Origin: Dinochytrium kinnereticum
Lineage: Eukaryota > Chytridiomycota > Chytridiomycetes > Chytridiales > Chytridiaceae
Direction: 5' to 3'
Assembly: GCA_027604005.1 (NCBI GenBank)
Contig: JADGJT010000133.1
Span: forward strand, 3,128 to 52,711
DNA length: 49,584 bases
Part shown: positions 11,494-24,920 of the stretch, one piece after another
How the letters are laid out: every line of letters begins with the position of its first letter
How positions within the stretch are numbered: the stretch's first letter is position 1
Notes under the pieces: generated by a model
The model's input: only the letters and a program-made list of their open reading frames with translations
Told to the model about the DNA's origin: nothing
Database searches by the model: none
Program-made: the position numbers and the translations under genes

Positions 11494-12188
11494 GATTTGA
11501 GGCGTCACCGAGGGAGTATTTACCTTTGTCGGCTGTAAGGATGTTTGGACGGAGGTGCCGATTGAAGCTGGCAGATTCTGCCTTTGCTCAACTGAAGCCT
11601 CATTTCATTCATTCATTCATTCATTCAATGCCAGTCTCACTTTAAACCTCCAGAGTGTGTTGGGTGGTGCAATGGAAGGTATCTACCACTGATCAGTGGA
11701 AACATCCCTGCCAGCGTATAAACCAGTGGTCTGTTTCCACCGGCATGTCAATTCAATTCAATTCATTTCATTTCAACCTTCTTCAGTTGAAAAAGAAAAA
11801 GTAAGGGACGCCCTTGGAAGAACTGCCCACCATCCTTTGTTGTTTCCCACGCCCTCCCTTTCTGCCCGTCATCCTCCCCTCCCCTCCCCTCCCCTCCCCT
11901 CCCCTCCCTTGCCTGCCTACCTGCACACCACGCAGCACGTATCCTCCCTGCAACCACCATCTCCATCCATCCGTCCATCCACTTGACTCGGACGCATCGA
12001 CACATTCCATCCATCCATCCATATATCCATCCATCCATCAGGAAGGGAGATTGCTGCTGCAGATTAGGAGAGAGAGAGAGAGTGTGTGTGTGTGTGTGTG
12101 TGAAAGAGAGAGAGAGGACTCTATCACTGCAGCTCTCAGCCTGGATCCCTCCTCCTCTCACCTCAACCTCTGAAAAAGCATCCACCAA
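11494..12188. repeat. Intergenic stack of simple repeats
   Basis: This spacer holds (ATTC)n at 11600-11630, about six CCCCT units at 11873-11909 (their complement could form a G-quadruplex), scattered (CATC)n at 11960-12045, and (GA)n-(GT)n-(GA)n at 12068-12117. It ends 72 nt before the next ATG, so the purine/pyrimidine tracts lie in the likely promoter or 5' leader of the downstream reductase gene. Confidence 0.7.
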
Positions 12189-14694
12189 ATGACGCCTCCG
12201 CAGAGGCGACCCAATCCCGACCCCACCCACCAACCACCCCCTCCCTCCATCGCCAGCTTCAACGCACCCGCACCCGTTCCCGAGCAAGACCCCAGGAGGA
12301 GCGATGCCGCAGCCCCGTCGTCGCCGCACGCGGAGGGAGTGGCGGGGTCTCCAGAGGATGATGTCATGAACTTGAAATTTGAAGGGATGACCCACCAGCA
12401 GCGCTCAACAACCCCCGACAGCGACGGCATGCCCGACGCAGGATCACCAGAGTCAGGCTCAACTGCCAACGACGCATCACACCATCCAGATCCATCCATC
12501 TACAGTCTTCACATCCAAACCACCGTCACCGACCCCACCCCATCTCCCCCGCCCCCCCTCGACCCAGTCCTCCTAGAATCAACCCCATCACTCATCCCCC
12601 GCGCTGTCGACACGTCCACTGACTCCCCTCATCCATCACCCATCGAAGGGCCTTTAGAACAAAGCCCTTCAGTCGCCAATCATCCCCTAAAACACCACAA
12701 CGCCGCCCACGTTCAACCTTCCACATTCTTCAACTACTTTCTCAATTATCACTTTGCCCCTGCGGCGCCTGATCACGATCTTTCCGCGTCTCCGCCTCAT
12801 TCCATGGGAGATGCGGCGGCTGCTGCTGCTGCCTTGGCGTCGGCGATTGCTGGGGCCCAGAGTCATGGTGGCGCCGTGCTGAAACCTAGAGGAACGGAGG
12901 GGGGGTTTGGGGATGAGGAGAGGAGGGAGATGGTGCTTTTCACGCTGTTTTGTGCTATTGGGATTGTGATTGGGTATTTGGAGGCCAGTGGTGTGTTCAA
13001 TGTAGGTCTTTCCCTTGTTTCTTTCTTTCTTTTTTTTTTTTTCTTTCTTTTTCTTTGTTGCCCCCTCGCTTTTATTTTGTTTGATCATGTCGAAGGACTG
13101 GGTCATTTGCTATCTGGCTGTCTTTCGAACATGTTTGCTCATATATTCAACCCTTTTGCTTTTTGTTTTGGGGGGTATCTTCTCTCCTCGGACTCGTATT
13201 TCCAACCACAAATACATCCTATTCCGAATTGCACACCAAAACCCCCCCCAACCTTCTAATTACCCCCCTTCCCCACCCAGGCCCCCTACTCTAAATTCCG
13301 GAAAGAACGCTGGTCAACCCTCGGCTACATGTCAACCCGACTCGGCATGTTCATCATCAACGCCTCAACGCTTCTCCTCATCTTATCTCTGTACCTATTC
13401 TACGGGGACCCCTCGTGCCCATTTCATCTTGTCACCCTTGGATTTTATTGTGTATTTTATATGAAGAGGATTGCCGAGGTGTGTTGGGTGCATAGTTATA
13501 GTGGGGACGTGACGGTTGTGGCTATTGTTTATATGACTGGTGAGTCTGTGTTTGGTTTTTCCATTTTGGCCTTTTATTGATGGACGGGAGGTTGGGTATA
13601 GTTTTTTGGATTTTTTTTGTCAGGGACGGTGACGAGTGTGGGAGGAGGTGGTGTGTTATTTATAATGGATCTTGTACTTTTCATATCAGCCAGCAGAGGA
13701 TGTTAGAAGTAATGCTGGGGTCGACTATTGGCGCTATGGCACTTAAATATGGTAATAGGTGGAAGGAATAATTATTGCTCAGTGACTGTCAGTGTTGGAG
13801 ACTGGAGGATCTCCTTTTCAACCCAATTCATCTCCCTTTCCACGGCAAAACGCTCACACCAATTTGCCCGATAAGCAATCCCCGCCCGTTTTTGTTTCGA
13901 ACCCTCGCCTTTCTTCCTTAACATTCCTCTTTCACCCCTTCGTTTACTTTCTCCCTCCCCCCTGAAAATCAAAGCTGGTAATCTCGCAATGACGGCATTA
14001 AGCTGCACCTCCATCCTCTTCACCCACGAAAAAGACGACACGAATTTCTCAGTTCTCCTCCTCCCCATCCCCTTAATCCTCTTTGGCCTCGCCGGAAACT
14101 TCTACCATCATCTCCTTCTCGCTCGATTACGTCGAAACGGTATTCCAACTTTCCCCCGTTTACCGCTTTCCCTTTTATTGCCTTTTTCTTTTTTCTTTTT
14201 TTTAAAAAAAAAAAATAATGAACTCTGAACCTTCACTTCCCCCTCCTTTTATTATTTCCCTCCTCAGTCATCAAATCCAAAAAGCCCATGACAAGACCTT
14301 ACCGCGTTCCTAGAGGCGGGTTGTTTTATCACACCACATGCCCGCATTACTTGCTTGAGGTTTTGGCGTGGGTTGGGTTTTCGGTTACGGTGCATCGGCC
14401 GGCTATTTATGGGCAGGTGCTTTATGTTGGGTGTAAGCTTGCTGGAAGGGCTGTGCAGACTCGGAGGTGGTGAGTGCCTTTTTCTATCTTTTTGTGGGGT
14501 TTGCGTGGGTGGGAGAAGATGTTGTGTTGTGTTGTGTTTGTTGTGTTTTGTTTTGTTTTTGTTTTTTTTGCGGTTTTTCGTTGGAATGCTGGGTTTGCTG
14601 ACCGTTCTTTTTTTTGGGGGTGGGTGGTAGGTATTTGAGGAATGTGCCAGGGTATCCCCCGCAAAGAACTTCGATCATTCCGTTCTTGTTGTGA
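12189..14694 (+). CDS. Very-long-chain enoyl-CoA reductase / steroid 5-alpha-reductase superfamily membrane enzyme
   Basis: The best exon chain is 12189..13001, 13281..13539, 13602..13647, 13690..13751, 13975..14139, 14268..14469, 14631..14694 (536 aa, all phases agree). The C-terminal half fits the TECR/Tsc13 and 3-oxo-5-alpha-steroid-4-dehydrogenase superfamily. It has FYMKRIAEVCWVHSYSG, then GLAGNFYHHLLLARLR, then RVPRGGLFYHTTCPHYLLEV, and it ends WYLRNVPGYPPQR and IIPFLL, as in TECR. These NADPH-dependent ER membrane enzymes reduce a C=C bond during very-long-chain fatty-acid elongation. Several hydrophobic segments are present. Exons 3-4 are the least certain: they were chosen by phase and splice sites, not by conservation. 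The first ~200 residues are Pro/Ser/His-rich and unconserved, so the true start could be internal (ATG at 12366 or 12804). A possible alternative last exon near 15045 would add a hydrophobic tail. Confidence 0.72.
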
Positions 14695-15324
14695 GCCTTC
14701 TTTTTTTGGGAGGTGTGGGGTGTGTGTGTGTGGGGGGGAGGGGGGGGGGGGGGGTGTTCGAGGCGGTGTTTTGGTTTTTCTCGACCCGCTTTTCCCACTG
14801 GGCCATGAAAAAGTGTTTATTCTCATGTTATAAAAAACGATCTTTTTGTTTTTTATATTCGGGGGAGATGGTTTTCACCTTTGTTATTTTATGTTTTTTT
14901 TTTTTGTTGTTTTGTTGGTGTTTTTTTGTATCTTTGCTGTGTATACTTATTACTTTTTTTTTTTATACGTCCGTTTCGTTGTTTTAAGGGGGGTTCAAGT
15001 CCTTGTCCACTTTTTTTTTTTTTGCGTTTTGCTTTGTTGATAGGAGTATGAGGGAGAGGGCAAGGCTCAGGGTTCATCAGCCGTGGCGCCTACTACACAG
15101 TTTGCTTGTTTTTATTATTTTAGCTCTCGCTGTTTAGTTCATGTACTATCTTGTAGTCATTATGTTTTATTAAGGGGTGGCGATCCCCCCCCCCCGCATA
15201 TTTTGTTTTTCTTTTCTTTTCGGGTTCTGAAATAACAGCTTATTATTTATCTATCTACACACATGTACACATTTGGCCTCATCTTCCATTCGTCACGTCC
15301 CATCACAATGCGGCAATACCATCG
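14695..15324. other. Convergent intergenic region, T-rich
   Basis: This lies between the 3' ends of the reductase and polymerase iota genes. It is full of T and G homopolymers (for example 14725-14755 and 14890-14905). An open stretch at 15045-15136 could be an alternative terminal exon of the upstream gene, joined from a GTGAGC donor at the stop codon to the AG at 15044. Otherwise nothing is recognised. Confidence 0.45.
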
Positions 15325-18300
15325 TCACTTGACCCCCCACAACCCCGTCAACGTTCCCTGTTTGCCAGTGGGTTTCTTGTTACCAGCTTTACCCGTTCTC
15401 CCAGCACCTCTCGACCCCTTCTTCCCTCCACGTCGTGAAGGCGTGAAAGGCGTCGATGGTTTCCCATGACGACGACGAGATGCCAACACCTCCCGCCGAA
15501 TAAACTCGGGAAGCTCATGAAACACCTCCGGATCCACGTCCTCCAAATGCCCGACATCCTCCACGTCATCTTGAAGAGGGGGAGGATGGTGAGCGTCACG
15601 GACATCTTTATTGGGGATGGATGAGAAGAAGGTTGGATCCTCGTCGTCAATGATGTCTTCGTTTAAATCCGATGATGACGATGACGATGATGATGGGACG
15701 GTGAAGGAACGGAGGCGTTTGTTGGAAGGTGATGAGGAACCATCGCTGTGCATTCGTTTGTGTTCTCTCAATAAAGAATGGGACGAGTCTTGACCCACCC
15801 CTCCATTAATGCTCACTGAGGAAAGACGAGACGGACCACCAACGTCGCAGCTTGACGAACGCCAGGAACCAAGAGAACGAGATGGTTGACCAGACTGCGC
15901 GATGGGATCCAACCCATCCCCGGACCTACCACAGCCCATCGAAAAGCTTTGAACACGCGACAAAGGGTTACCATCTTCCCGCACAACCCGCTCCACCCCA
16001 AACCCAAGCGATTCAGAGGGTTGACTGCACTCCGTGATGGGATCAACGAAATCCATTGACGAGGAACTTTGACGTGCAGACGAGGGTGACGCGGAGATGG
16101 GATCCAAGGCATCGATCGGGCGAGCTGCGGAGATGGGATCCAAGGCATCGATCGGGCGAGCTTCCATTAAAGAGGGGAAAGAACGCGTCTGAGAATTGAG
16201 AGCTTGATGATGTTGATGACGTGGGGCTGGAACGGCGTGGCGTTTGGAGGGGGAGGTTTCTTGCGATTTTACATGCGGGGGGGATTCCGGGGCGATGGGG
16301 TCAAAGACATGGGGGTCTAGAATGGGTGGGTGACGTTGGTTCGGTGATGCGATGATGGTGCTAAGAGTTGGAGTGGAGATGGTTGATGAGCTGTCATGCG
16401 GAGGAGACATTGCAATGGGATCCTGGACGTCCACAGATCGAAGCGGCGAGCAAGGCTGGACAGCATCCTCCAAAGCCACTCGCAGAAAAGGGGATGTAAC
16501 GCCACCCCCAACCTCCTGTCTCACTCTTCCTCTCAAAACCTCATTTCGAACGTCAACCGGCAACTCCTCAAAAACCTCCTTATCAATACCCAACCTCTCC
16601 AACACCTCCTCATCCCAATCTCCTCCCTTCACATTCCTGCCCCCCCAAAACTCCGTAATGCTCCTCTCACCCCCCCTCACCCTCAACTTGACCGCCGCAA
16701 CATTTATCAAAGTGATGTCCACCTGACCAGCCCGACCCACCAATCTACCAAACACCGGCATCAACGTTCGATCCACCATCTCAACAGCTCGATTCATCGC
16801 GGGCCGACGCGTGTCATGAAACTCTGCCGGCATGGTACAACTCTGGGACTCACGGTTTGAGGAGGAGTTGCGACGACGGATGGTCAGTCGAAATTGGGAG
16901 GCGATGCGTCGGGTCTGCGAATCCGAGTCAACGGACTCTTCTTCGTGGAATCTGTTGATAAGTGCGTGTGTTAGGTCGATGAGGCGAGCACGAGCGTCCT
17001 GGAGGGTAACGCAGCGAGTGAATGAGTCTTCAACGGAGATTTGGGTTGGCCAGCCTTAAGAGAAACGGTTATCAGTGGAGAGCATGAATGGGGGGGGTAT
17101 CAAAAAACCTGTTGTAGCAACGGGCGAGTCATCAATGCCGTGAACAAGCTGATGAAGTCTAGCTCCATTTTTTCCAAACAGTGAGACCCATCCTTCGAGG
17201 GATATAGAGTCCCGCACTCTCTTCACGGTCAAAAGCTCATCTTCATCACCCCAGCCCTGGCAATGAGCCTCTGGCTGCTGCTGTCCTCCAATAGTGGTAC
17301 TTAGAGGCGCACCTTTCATGGTAGTAGGTTCGTACATGACAGCGTCAGCATCATTATCCTCTGGTTCAATATCCGGCTCCGCCACCACAGAATTGCCGCC
17401 CATCGCGGCCCTCCACGTCCCAAAATCCTCAACACTCGGCGCTCCATTCCTCACAAAATCCCTGATCATTGTATACCCTCTATAACCCACCCCCTGAACC
17501 CTCCGTACATCCAACCGGTCCACAATCTCCTCCGCAGCCCTCGAGAACGGTACGATAAGTGTCTGACCATCGGGTTTCTTCATCCCAGCAGCTAACTTTG
17601 CATGAAGCTTTGAAGAGGCTATACCAGCTGATGTTGTAAACCCCGTACAAGCTCGCAGCGTGGATCGGATGTGTTTGGCGAGGAAGGAGGCAATGCGGAG
17701 ATGAGTTAGTTGGCGGTTTCGAAGTTGAGGGTTGCTGGCCCATCGGGATCGCTCGGTGGGGGTTTCGCAGGGAAAGTGGGAGGATTCGCCATGACCATTA
17801 AACCCCAAATCATCCATCACGGGGTTGTATGGGTTAACGGTGTCGATATTGGTATCCTCATAGTCCTCGTCACCACCAATGACCAGAGTTTCCTCCTGAA
17901 ACATGTCTGATTTATAAGAAAACCCAGATCCCCAGGCACCCAACTGGTCCGAGATAGCCTTCATCTTTTTCGAGAAAGGATGGACTCCTGTCGCCTTCTT
18001 TGCCGAGCCCCGACCCTGAGTGGTTCCTGGTGTGGCCCGTCCCGCGTCCGCACCAGGAAATCGAAACACAACCTCACCATCGGGCCAAACGACACCGTGC
18101 TCAAATAAATCATCCCCAGATGCCAACCCTTCTAATCGGTTGAGATGCTCCTCGATGATGTTCGTCACATCCAGGAAGACCTCATCCAATCCCATTCTCT
18201 CAACGGCGACTGGCCACTTTGACTTTGACCCACTAGAGATGCCGACGTTGGGATCTTCAATGGCAGCGAGCGGACCGTTGAGAAGTCCTCGAATCAGCTC

Positions 18301-18737
18301 GCCAATTCTAAAAGGCTTAGCCATGACTTCCCGAAAAGACAATGGCTTACGTCCTCGAAAAACGTCGATACTTTGATATATCCTCTCCATTGAGTACTCG
18401 AAGGGTCGGGCAAGCCTCAAGGGCTGAACTAAGAAGCTGAAGCTTCTTGACACCCATCCCTCGTGCCTTGTAGCTGATGCCAATGTCAACAGAGGTGATG
18501 CGCATATTGGAACTCACTTGCATGTTACAATGATCTGCTTCTGCTGGATCCCGACAGGGTGATCTTTGAGGCTTACATCTCATTTAAGGAATTACGAATG
18601 TTATTCGGGTCTCTACCTCGGATCCAGCACCTCTTCAGCCTGCGCATCTGCCAATGTATAAGATGATATGAAATCAGTGCGAAGCAAGTCAACCCACAGA
18701 AGTAGTCCAAGTCCAGCTGGATGATCGTCCGAAGCAT
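15325..18737 (-). CDS. Y-family translesion DNA polymerase iota-like
   Basis: Six exons, complement(join(15325..17054, 17109..18307, 18351..18473, 18518..18571, 18617..18647, 18698..18737)), give 1058 aa with all phases matching. Introns are 43-54 nt. The catalytic Y-family motif reads LDLDYFYAQAEE across exons 1-2, and the second carboxylate motif reads GLDEVFLDVT. HPVGIQQKQIIVTC, then KARGMGVKKLQLL, then LNGEDISKYRRFS and TTSAGIASSKLHAKLAAG are palm/fingers signatures closest to iota. GWPTQISVEDSF opens the little-finger region. Two ubiquitin-binding (UBM) motifs follow, IDKEVFEELPVDVRNEVL and DPEVFHELPEFIRREVL, separated by a Ser/Pro-rich linker with repeated DPI motifs. It bypasses DNA lesions at stalled forks in the nucleus. 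Compared with human iota (about 715-740 aa) it is long because of an insertion around residues 230-300 and the linker. Translation may start upstream at ATGs near 18800-18815. Confidence 0.88.
15850..16450 (-). repeat. Repeated DPI motifs inside polymerase iota linker
   Basis: The disordered segment between the two UBMs contains at least seven D-P-I-(A/S/T) motifs: VQDPIAMS, VFDPIAPE, ALDPISAA, ALDPISAS, FVDPITEC and GLDPIAQS, plus a DPH variant. Two of them arise from a perfect ~36-bp tandem duplication at about 16090-16160 (ARPIDALDPIS twice). The codon pattern GATCC.AT recurs in each, as if the motif spread by local duplication. Confidence 0.8.
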
Positions 18738-20575
<1,838 letters not shown>

Positions 20576-20815
20576 TAGCTTTTAACAGAGAAAGATAGAG
20601 TTCCAGACATATAATTTCGCGCTTGAGCTCAACCTCGAGATTCGGGGATGGTGCTATTTGAGGGCGAAGAAATAAACCAGAATTACAAATGTTGCGTTGG
20701 TTGGCATCGTCAGATACTTCCTGGCCTCAACTAAACTTTGTGATACGAATCCCGCTGTTCAAAACCATCAACCACTTGACGAACCCCAACACAACGCAAC
20801 GCCCTCAACGCAGCA

Positions 20816-22549
20816 ATGTTCAAGCTTAAGCAGATCGACCTCCAGGACTCAAACGTGCGTGGGGATATCTGCTCTCCTCTGAGCGAGATGGCCTGCATTC
20901 CTCAACGCATCCTCGTCGTCTAGATGTCCGCAACCCTTCTAACCAGCCACCTTTCACCTCCCCATCTTGCGCATGCCGGGATCGATTCCCATTCACGCAT
21001 TCACTCATTTAATATGCAGATCGCCAACCTGGGGACTGACATGGAAAAGAAGGCGCGTCTGACCGCCTCCCAGGGAGAGGAGGCTTGGAAGGGCGTCGGT
21101 ACCAAGATTGGCCTCAAGGTCTGGAGGATTGAGCAGTTCAAGGTAACCAGTGCTTGCCTGAGGAACAGAATTTTCTATGGATGCCTTCTAAATGTCTGTG
21201 GTCTCTTCACCCCCGTGTAGGTCGTTGCATGGCCCGAGAAGGATTATGGCATGTTCTACTCTGGTGTGTGTCTTGGAGCTTCGTGATTATCTGGCTAACC
21301 AGCACCATCGCAGGCGATTCATACATTGTTATCAATGTGAGATATCTGACGCTTTTCTGTTACAGCCGAAGAGACGCTAATGATGCAAATAGACCTGGAA
21401 GAAGCCTGATCTCGAAACACTCTTTCATGACATCCACTTCTGGCTCGGCCTCAAGACCAGCCAGGATGAAGCGTAAGTAGAGCTGACCTCAATCACCTCC
21501 ATCTGATCCTAACCCCACCGAGCGTAGCGGTACTGCTGCCTACAAGACCGTGGAGCTCGATGACTTCCTCGGCACCGTCCCCGTCCAGCACAGGCAAGTG
21601 CAGGGTGCTGAGACTGACCTCTTCCTCTCGTACTTCAAGCCCTTTGAGGTAAGCCCCCACAAGCCTCCAACCCCCTGTAAAGCATTTTTTTCAAAGGTCC
21701 AAGAAGGTGGCGTCGAATCTGGCTTCCGTCAAGTCAAGCCCGAGGAGTACCGTCCCCGCCTCTTCCAGGTCCGCATCAACCCGGGCCAGGCTGGCAAAGC
21801 AGACGCCGGGCTCGTGATCCGTGAGGTCCCCACCTCATACAAATCCCTAAACTCTGGCGACGTGTTCATCTATGACTCTGGTACATCTGTCCTTCAGTGG
21901 AACGGAAAGTCGGCCAGTGGCATCGAGAAAGCAAAGGCTGCCGAGTTTTCTCGAAAGCTCTCGGATGATAGGAAGGGTCTTTCTAAGGTGAAGGTGTTTG
22001 ATGAGGGTGATTCGGAGGTATCCCAGTTTTACACGGCTATTGGTGGTGCTGGTCCTATCACGTCGGCTGAGGAGGCCAATAAGCAGCGCCAGCCTACCCC
22101 CTTTGAAAAGGTCTTGTACAGGTGTGTTTACATCAAAGCAAAATATCTGTGGATCCCCTAACTTCTGATGAACAGGCTCTCGAACTCCTCAGGCAAGCTT
22201 ACTTTCAAGGAGGAGGCTAAGGGGGCCATTAAGAAGGCACATTTCGACTCTAAGGACGTCTTTGTATTCGACACAGGCGTGCAGGGTATGGGCAACCTCA
22301 TTTGCCGTAAGATGATTTAACGTAAAGCAGTTTTTGTCTGGATTGGAAAGTCCGCCAGTGCCGAAGAGAAGAAGTCTTCCCTTCAATACGCGATTGTGAG
22401 TAGTTTTGCTTGTTTTATTCACACGCACTGATACGTAATAAAAGGAGTACCTCAAGTTTAGCAACCGCCCATTGACTCTTCCGGTTACACGTGTCATCGA
22501 AGGAGGCGAAGCTCAGACCGCTGCCTTTATGTCCGCTTTGTCCGCTTAA
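20816..22549 (+). CDS. Severin/fragmin-type gelsolin-family actin-binding protein
   Basis: Exons: 20816..20854, 21020..21142, 21221..21263, 21314..21336, 21393..21472, 21528..21648, 21697..22121, 22176..22285, 22331..22395, 22445..22549, all in phase. Three gelsolin-like repeats are visible. Repeat 1 has GLKVWRIEQFK, then MFYSGDSYIVIN, then DIHFWLGLKTSQDEAGTAAY. Repeat 2 has RLFQVRINPG and NSGDVFIYDSGTSVLQWNG. Repeat 3 has KLTFKEEAKG, DVFVFDTG and VFVWIGKSASAEEKKSSL. Three repeats match severin, fragmin and CapG (about 360 aa), which cap and sever actin filaments in a calcium-dependent way in the cytoplasm. The GDSYIV and GTAAYKTVELDDFL motifs are highly conserved. Such proteins are rare in Dikarya but common in amoeboid and zoosporic lineages, which supports the organism inference. 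Confidence 0.9.
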
Positions 22550-22693
22550 GACCGTTTCTCTTCTTTTTTGGCCCAATGCAAACCTCAAACCACAATTTCA
22601 CTTTTTGAGAGAAAAATAAACAGAAAGGCGCCACTTCACTTTGCCCCATTGATTGATACACATCTTCTTTATTTCCTCTACACGCATTGCTTG

Positions 22694-24573
22694 ATGGGCG
22701 TCAGCAAGTCCGGCGGGCCTCCCGCACCGTTGAAGTCAACATCGTCAAAACAGTCAACACCCAAGTCGAGCAACACCAACCTCAAATCCAGTGACAAGTC
22801 TCTCCCTCACCAAAGGGAACAACAGGTGACATCTAAAGCGCCATCAACCACCGGTCTCAACAAGCGCCCGGAGGACCAGTCCTCATCAAAACAAGGATCA
22901 AAGCAAAACTTGGCGAAGTCAGCGGAAAAGAACTCGGATGATGTGTTTGAATTCCTGGCTGCTGATGCGGCCAAGTATGGATCAATGGATGTGATGATCT
23001 CTCTCAACTGTGCTTCGATGGGTCCCTCTGCGTCATGGCTGAAGAACGAGCTTGAAAAGCGTGGGGTTTCGGTTTGGATGTGTATGTCAAACATTGAGGG
23101 AGGAGAGGATTATGTGAGTTTGGGGAAGTGGTCATACTCGTGTTAACTGTCGCTTAAAAGAGAGAGGGTATATTTGCAGCAGTTAAAGCATGCCGGGTAT
23201 TTCTTCCCCTCATTAACCGTCAATGGTCAATAAGCGCAGAATGTGAGTTCTACTTACATATATTCCTCTCACAGTTGTAGGCGAGGTGGAGTATGCCCTG
23301 GCCCAACGAACAAATCTCATCTCTCATGATTCGGGTAAAACAGCCCGACATATCATTACGGACAAAGGAGACTCCATTCTCGGAATAAGGAGACCGGCTA
23401 TACTCCCTATAAAGTTTCCCAATGTTACCTGGAGCGAAAACCCGAGGATAGAGCAGGTTTTATAAAGCACACGCAAAGCTTTGAGCTGATCCCGTTCTTT
23501 ATTTCTCCTTGCCCCTTTTAAACCGCCATAACAAAGCTAAGCACAACAACGAATTTTCTGGTACGCAACTACTTGTTGGATAAGTGTCAAAGAGAAAAGT
23601 CTAACTAGAGCAAAACAAAGGTGTGCGAAAAGGATACCCTCCTCTTCCCCAACAACGAAACCTACCTTCACAAGGTGACGAACGGCCTTCGAAACCTCGG
23701 CATCCGCGTAACTCCCCTACCAAATGACCCACCCCAAGCCCCTATTCTCCGTCGTCCAATGAATCAAACCATTAGTCCAGTAGCCCTCGCGCAGCAAGTG
23801 ATCTCGGGAATCCAATACCAGCTTCAAAACACGCAAGATCTTTTTGCGTTGATTTCTGGGGGAAATGGGTCTAGTGGAATAAGCGGATTGGCCATGCAAA
23901 GTGGGATGTCTTTTTTGGATTCGTTTGGGAAGAGTGATCTAAGGGAGCAATATCTTGGGTATTGTAGTAACGAGAGGGAGGGGTGCGAGGTAATTTGGAG
24001 CCTTGAGTTTAAGATCATGACTGAAGTGGGTGGAGAGGGTGATAAGGTTTTGCCTCTGACAGCGACGATGATCGCTCGGCCAGAGCATGTTACAAAGGTA
24101 CGTGATCGTTACTTCCCTTGTAGTTCCAAGTTACCATCAACCCATATCAAAAAAAAAACAAAAAAAAAAAACACCAACAATACAGGCTTTTCAATGGTCA
24201 TTTTCTCCCCTTCATAATTTTAACACCTTATCTCCGACGCCTTCAGGTTAACCCTCCAACCCCTGCAACCGAAGCTACCCACGCGAGATTCCTAGTGCAC
24301 ATCGAAAAAAGCCATCAAGCCGTCGCCCACCTCAAGGGTCGGTTTTTCCTCAGCAGAGGTCTCGCGCAACTTGACGCAGTATCGAAAGACGACGAGTATA
24401 CATTGATTCGACTCTGTAGGTACCGGATCATTCTTGACCGTGGGAATGGAGAGAAGGACACGATTGGAAAAAGAGCCTTTGGAGTTTTTGAGCCATTGCC
24501 GGTTGAGGGGATGGGGAAGACGATTGATGAGAATGATTGGACGGCAACTGTGCGGTTGATTAATACTTATTGA
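22694..24573 (+). CDS. TIR-domain protein with unrecognised C-terminal domain
   Basis: Five exons (22694..23113, 23161..23242, 23281..23456, 23621..24097, 24247..24573) give 493 aa in consistent phase. Residues 1-95 are Ser/Lys-rich and probably disordered. Residues about 97-225 are a TIR domain: DVMISLNCASMG forms the first strand, then LEKRGVSVWMCMSNIEGGED, REGIFAAVKACRVFLPLINR and SAECEVEYALAQ. TIR domains signal by self-association and many cleave NAD+. The Glu at the catalytic position appears to be E171 (C168-x-x-E). Residues about 227-493 match nothing I recognise; they include HQAVAHLKGRFFLSRG and RLCRYRIILDRGNGE. The joint between exons 3 and 4 is the least certain. If the first frame instead stops after exon 3, the TIR part would be about 228 aa and the remainder a separate gene lacking an obvious ATG. 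Function cannot be named beyond the domain. Confidence 0.78.
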
Positions 24574-24920
24574 ATGAAAAAAAAGGAAACCGCTTTTCGT
24601 TTTGTAGAGGATGGACACTTGGGAAGAGGGAATATCATTATGTCAATAAAGTCTTAAAATCAAGTCACTTATAGAGCATACACTACGTAACCGGTGGATG
24701 CACAATGGATATTGCATTATATACGTCTTTAAGTTACATATGCTTTCCCCCTTATGTATGTAATTTCAAAACAGGTTTTGGTGGTTTGTTCGTGTACGCG
24801 TTTTACATTAGGAGGGGGAAAAAAAACAACGAAAAGCAATAGGAACAAACCACCCAACCTCCTCCAGTAAATATCTACAGAAAAGTAAAATTCGGCAGCT
24901 CTCAATCCCCTCCCCCAACC
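24574..24920. other. Convergent intergenic spacer
   Basis: This lies between the 3' ends of the TIR gene and the FANCA-like gene. It contains AATAAA-like signals (for example near 24645) consistent with polyadenylation on the plus strand. Nothing else is recognised. Confidence 0.5.

Noticed and set aside
15325..18737. Gene could be REV1 or polymerase eta instead of iota
   Set aside because: No BRCT domain is visible and there is no C-terminal zinc finger or PIP box of the eta type; two UBMs plus iota-like NGEDI and DEVFLDVT contexts fit iota best.
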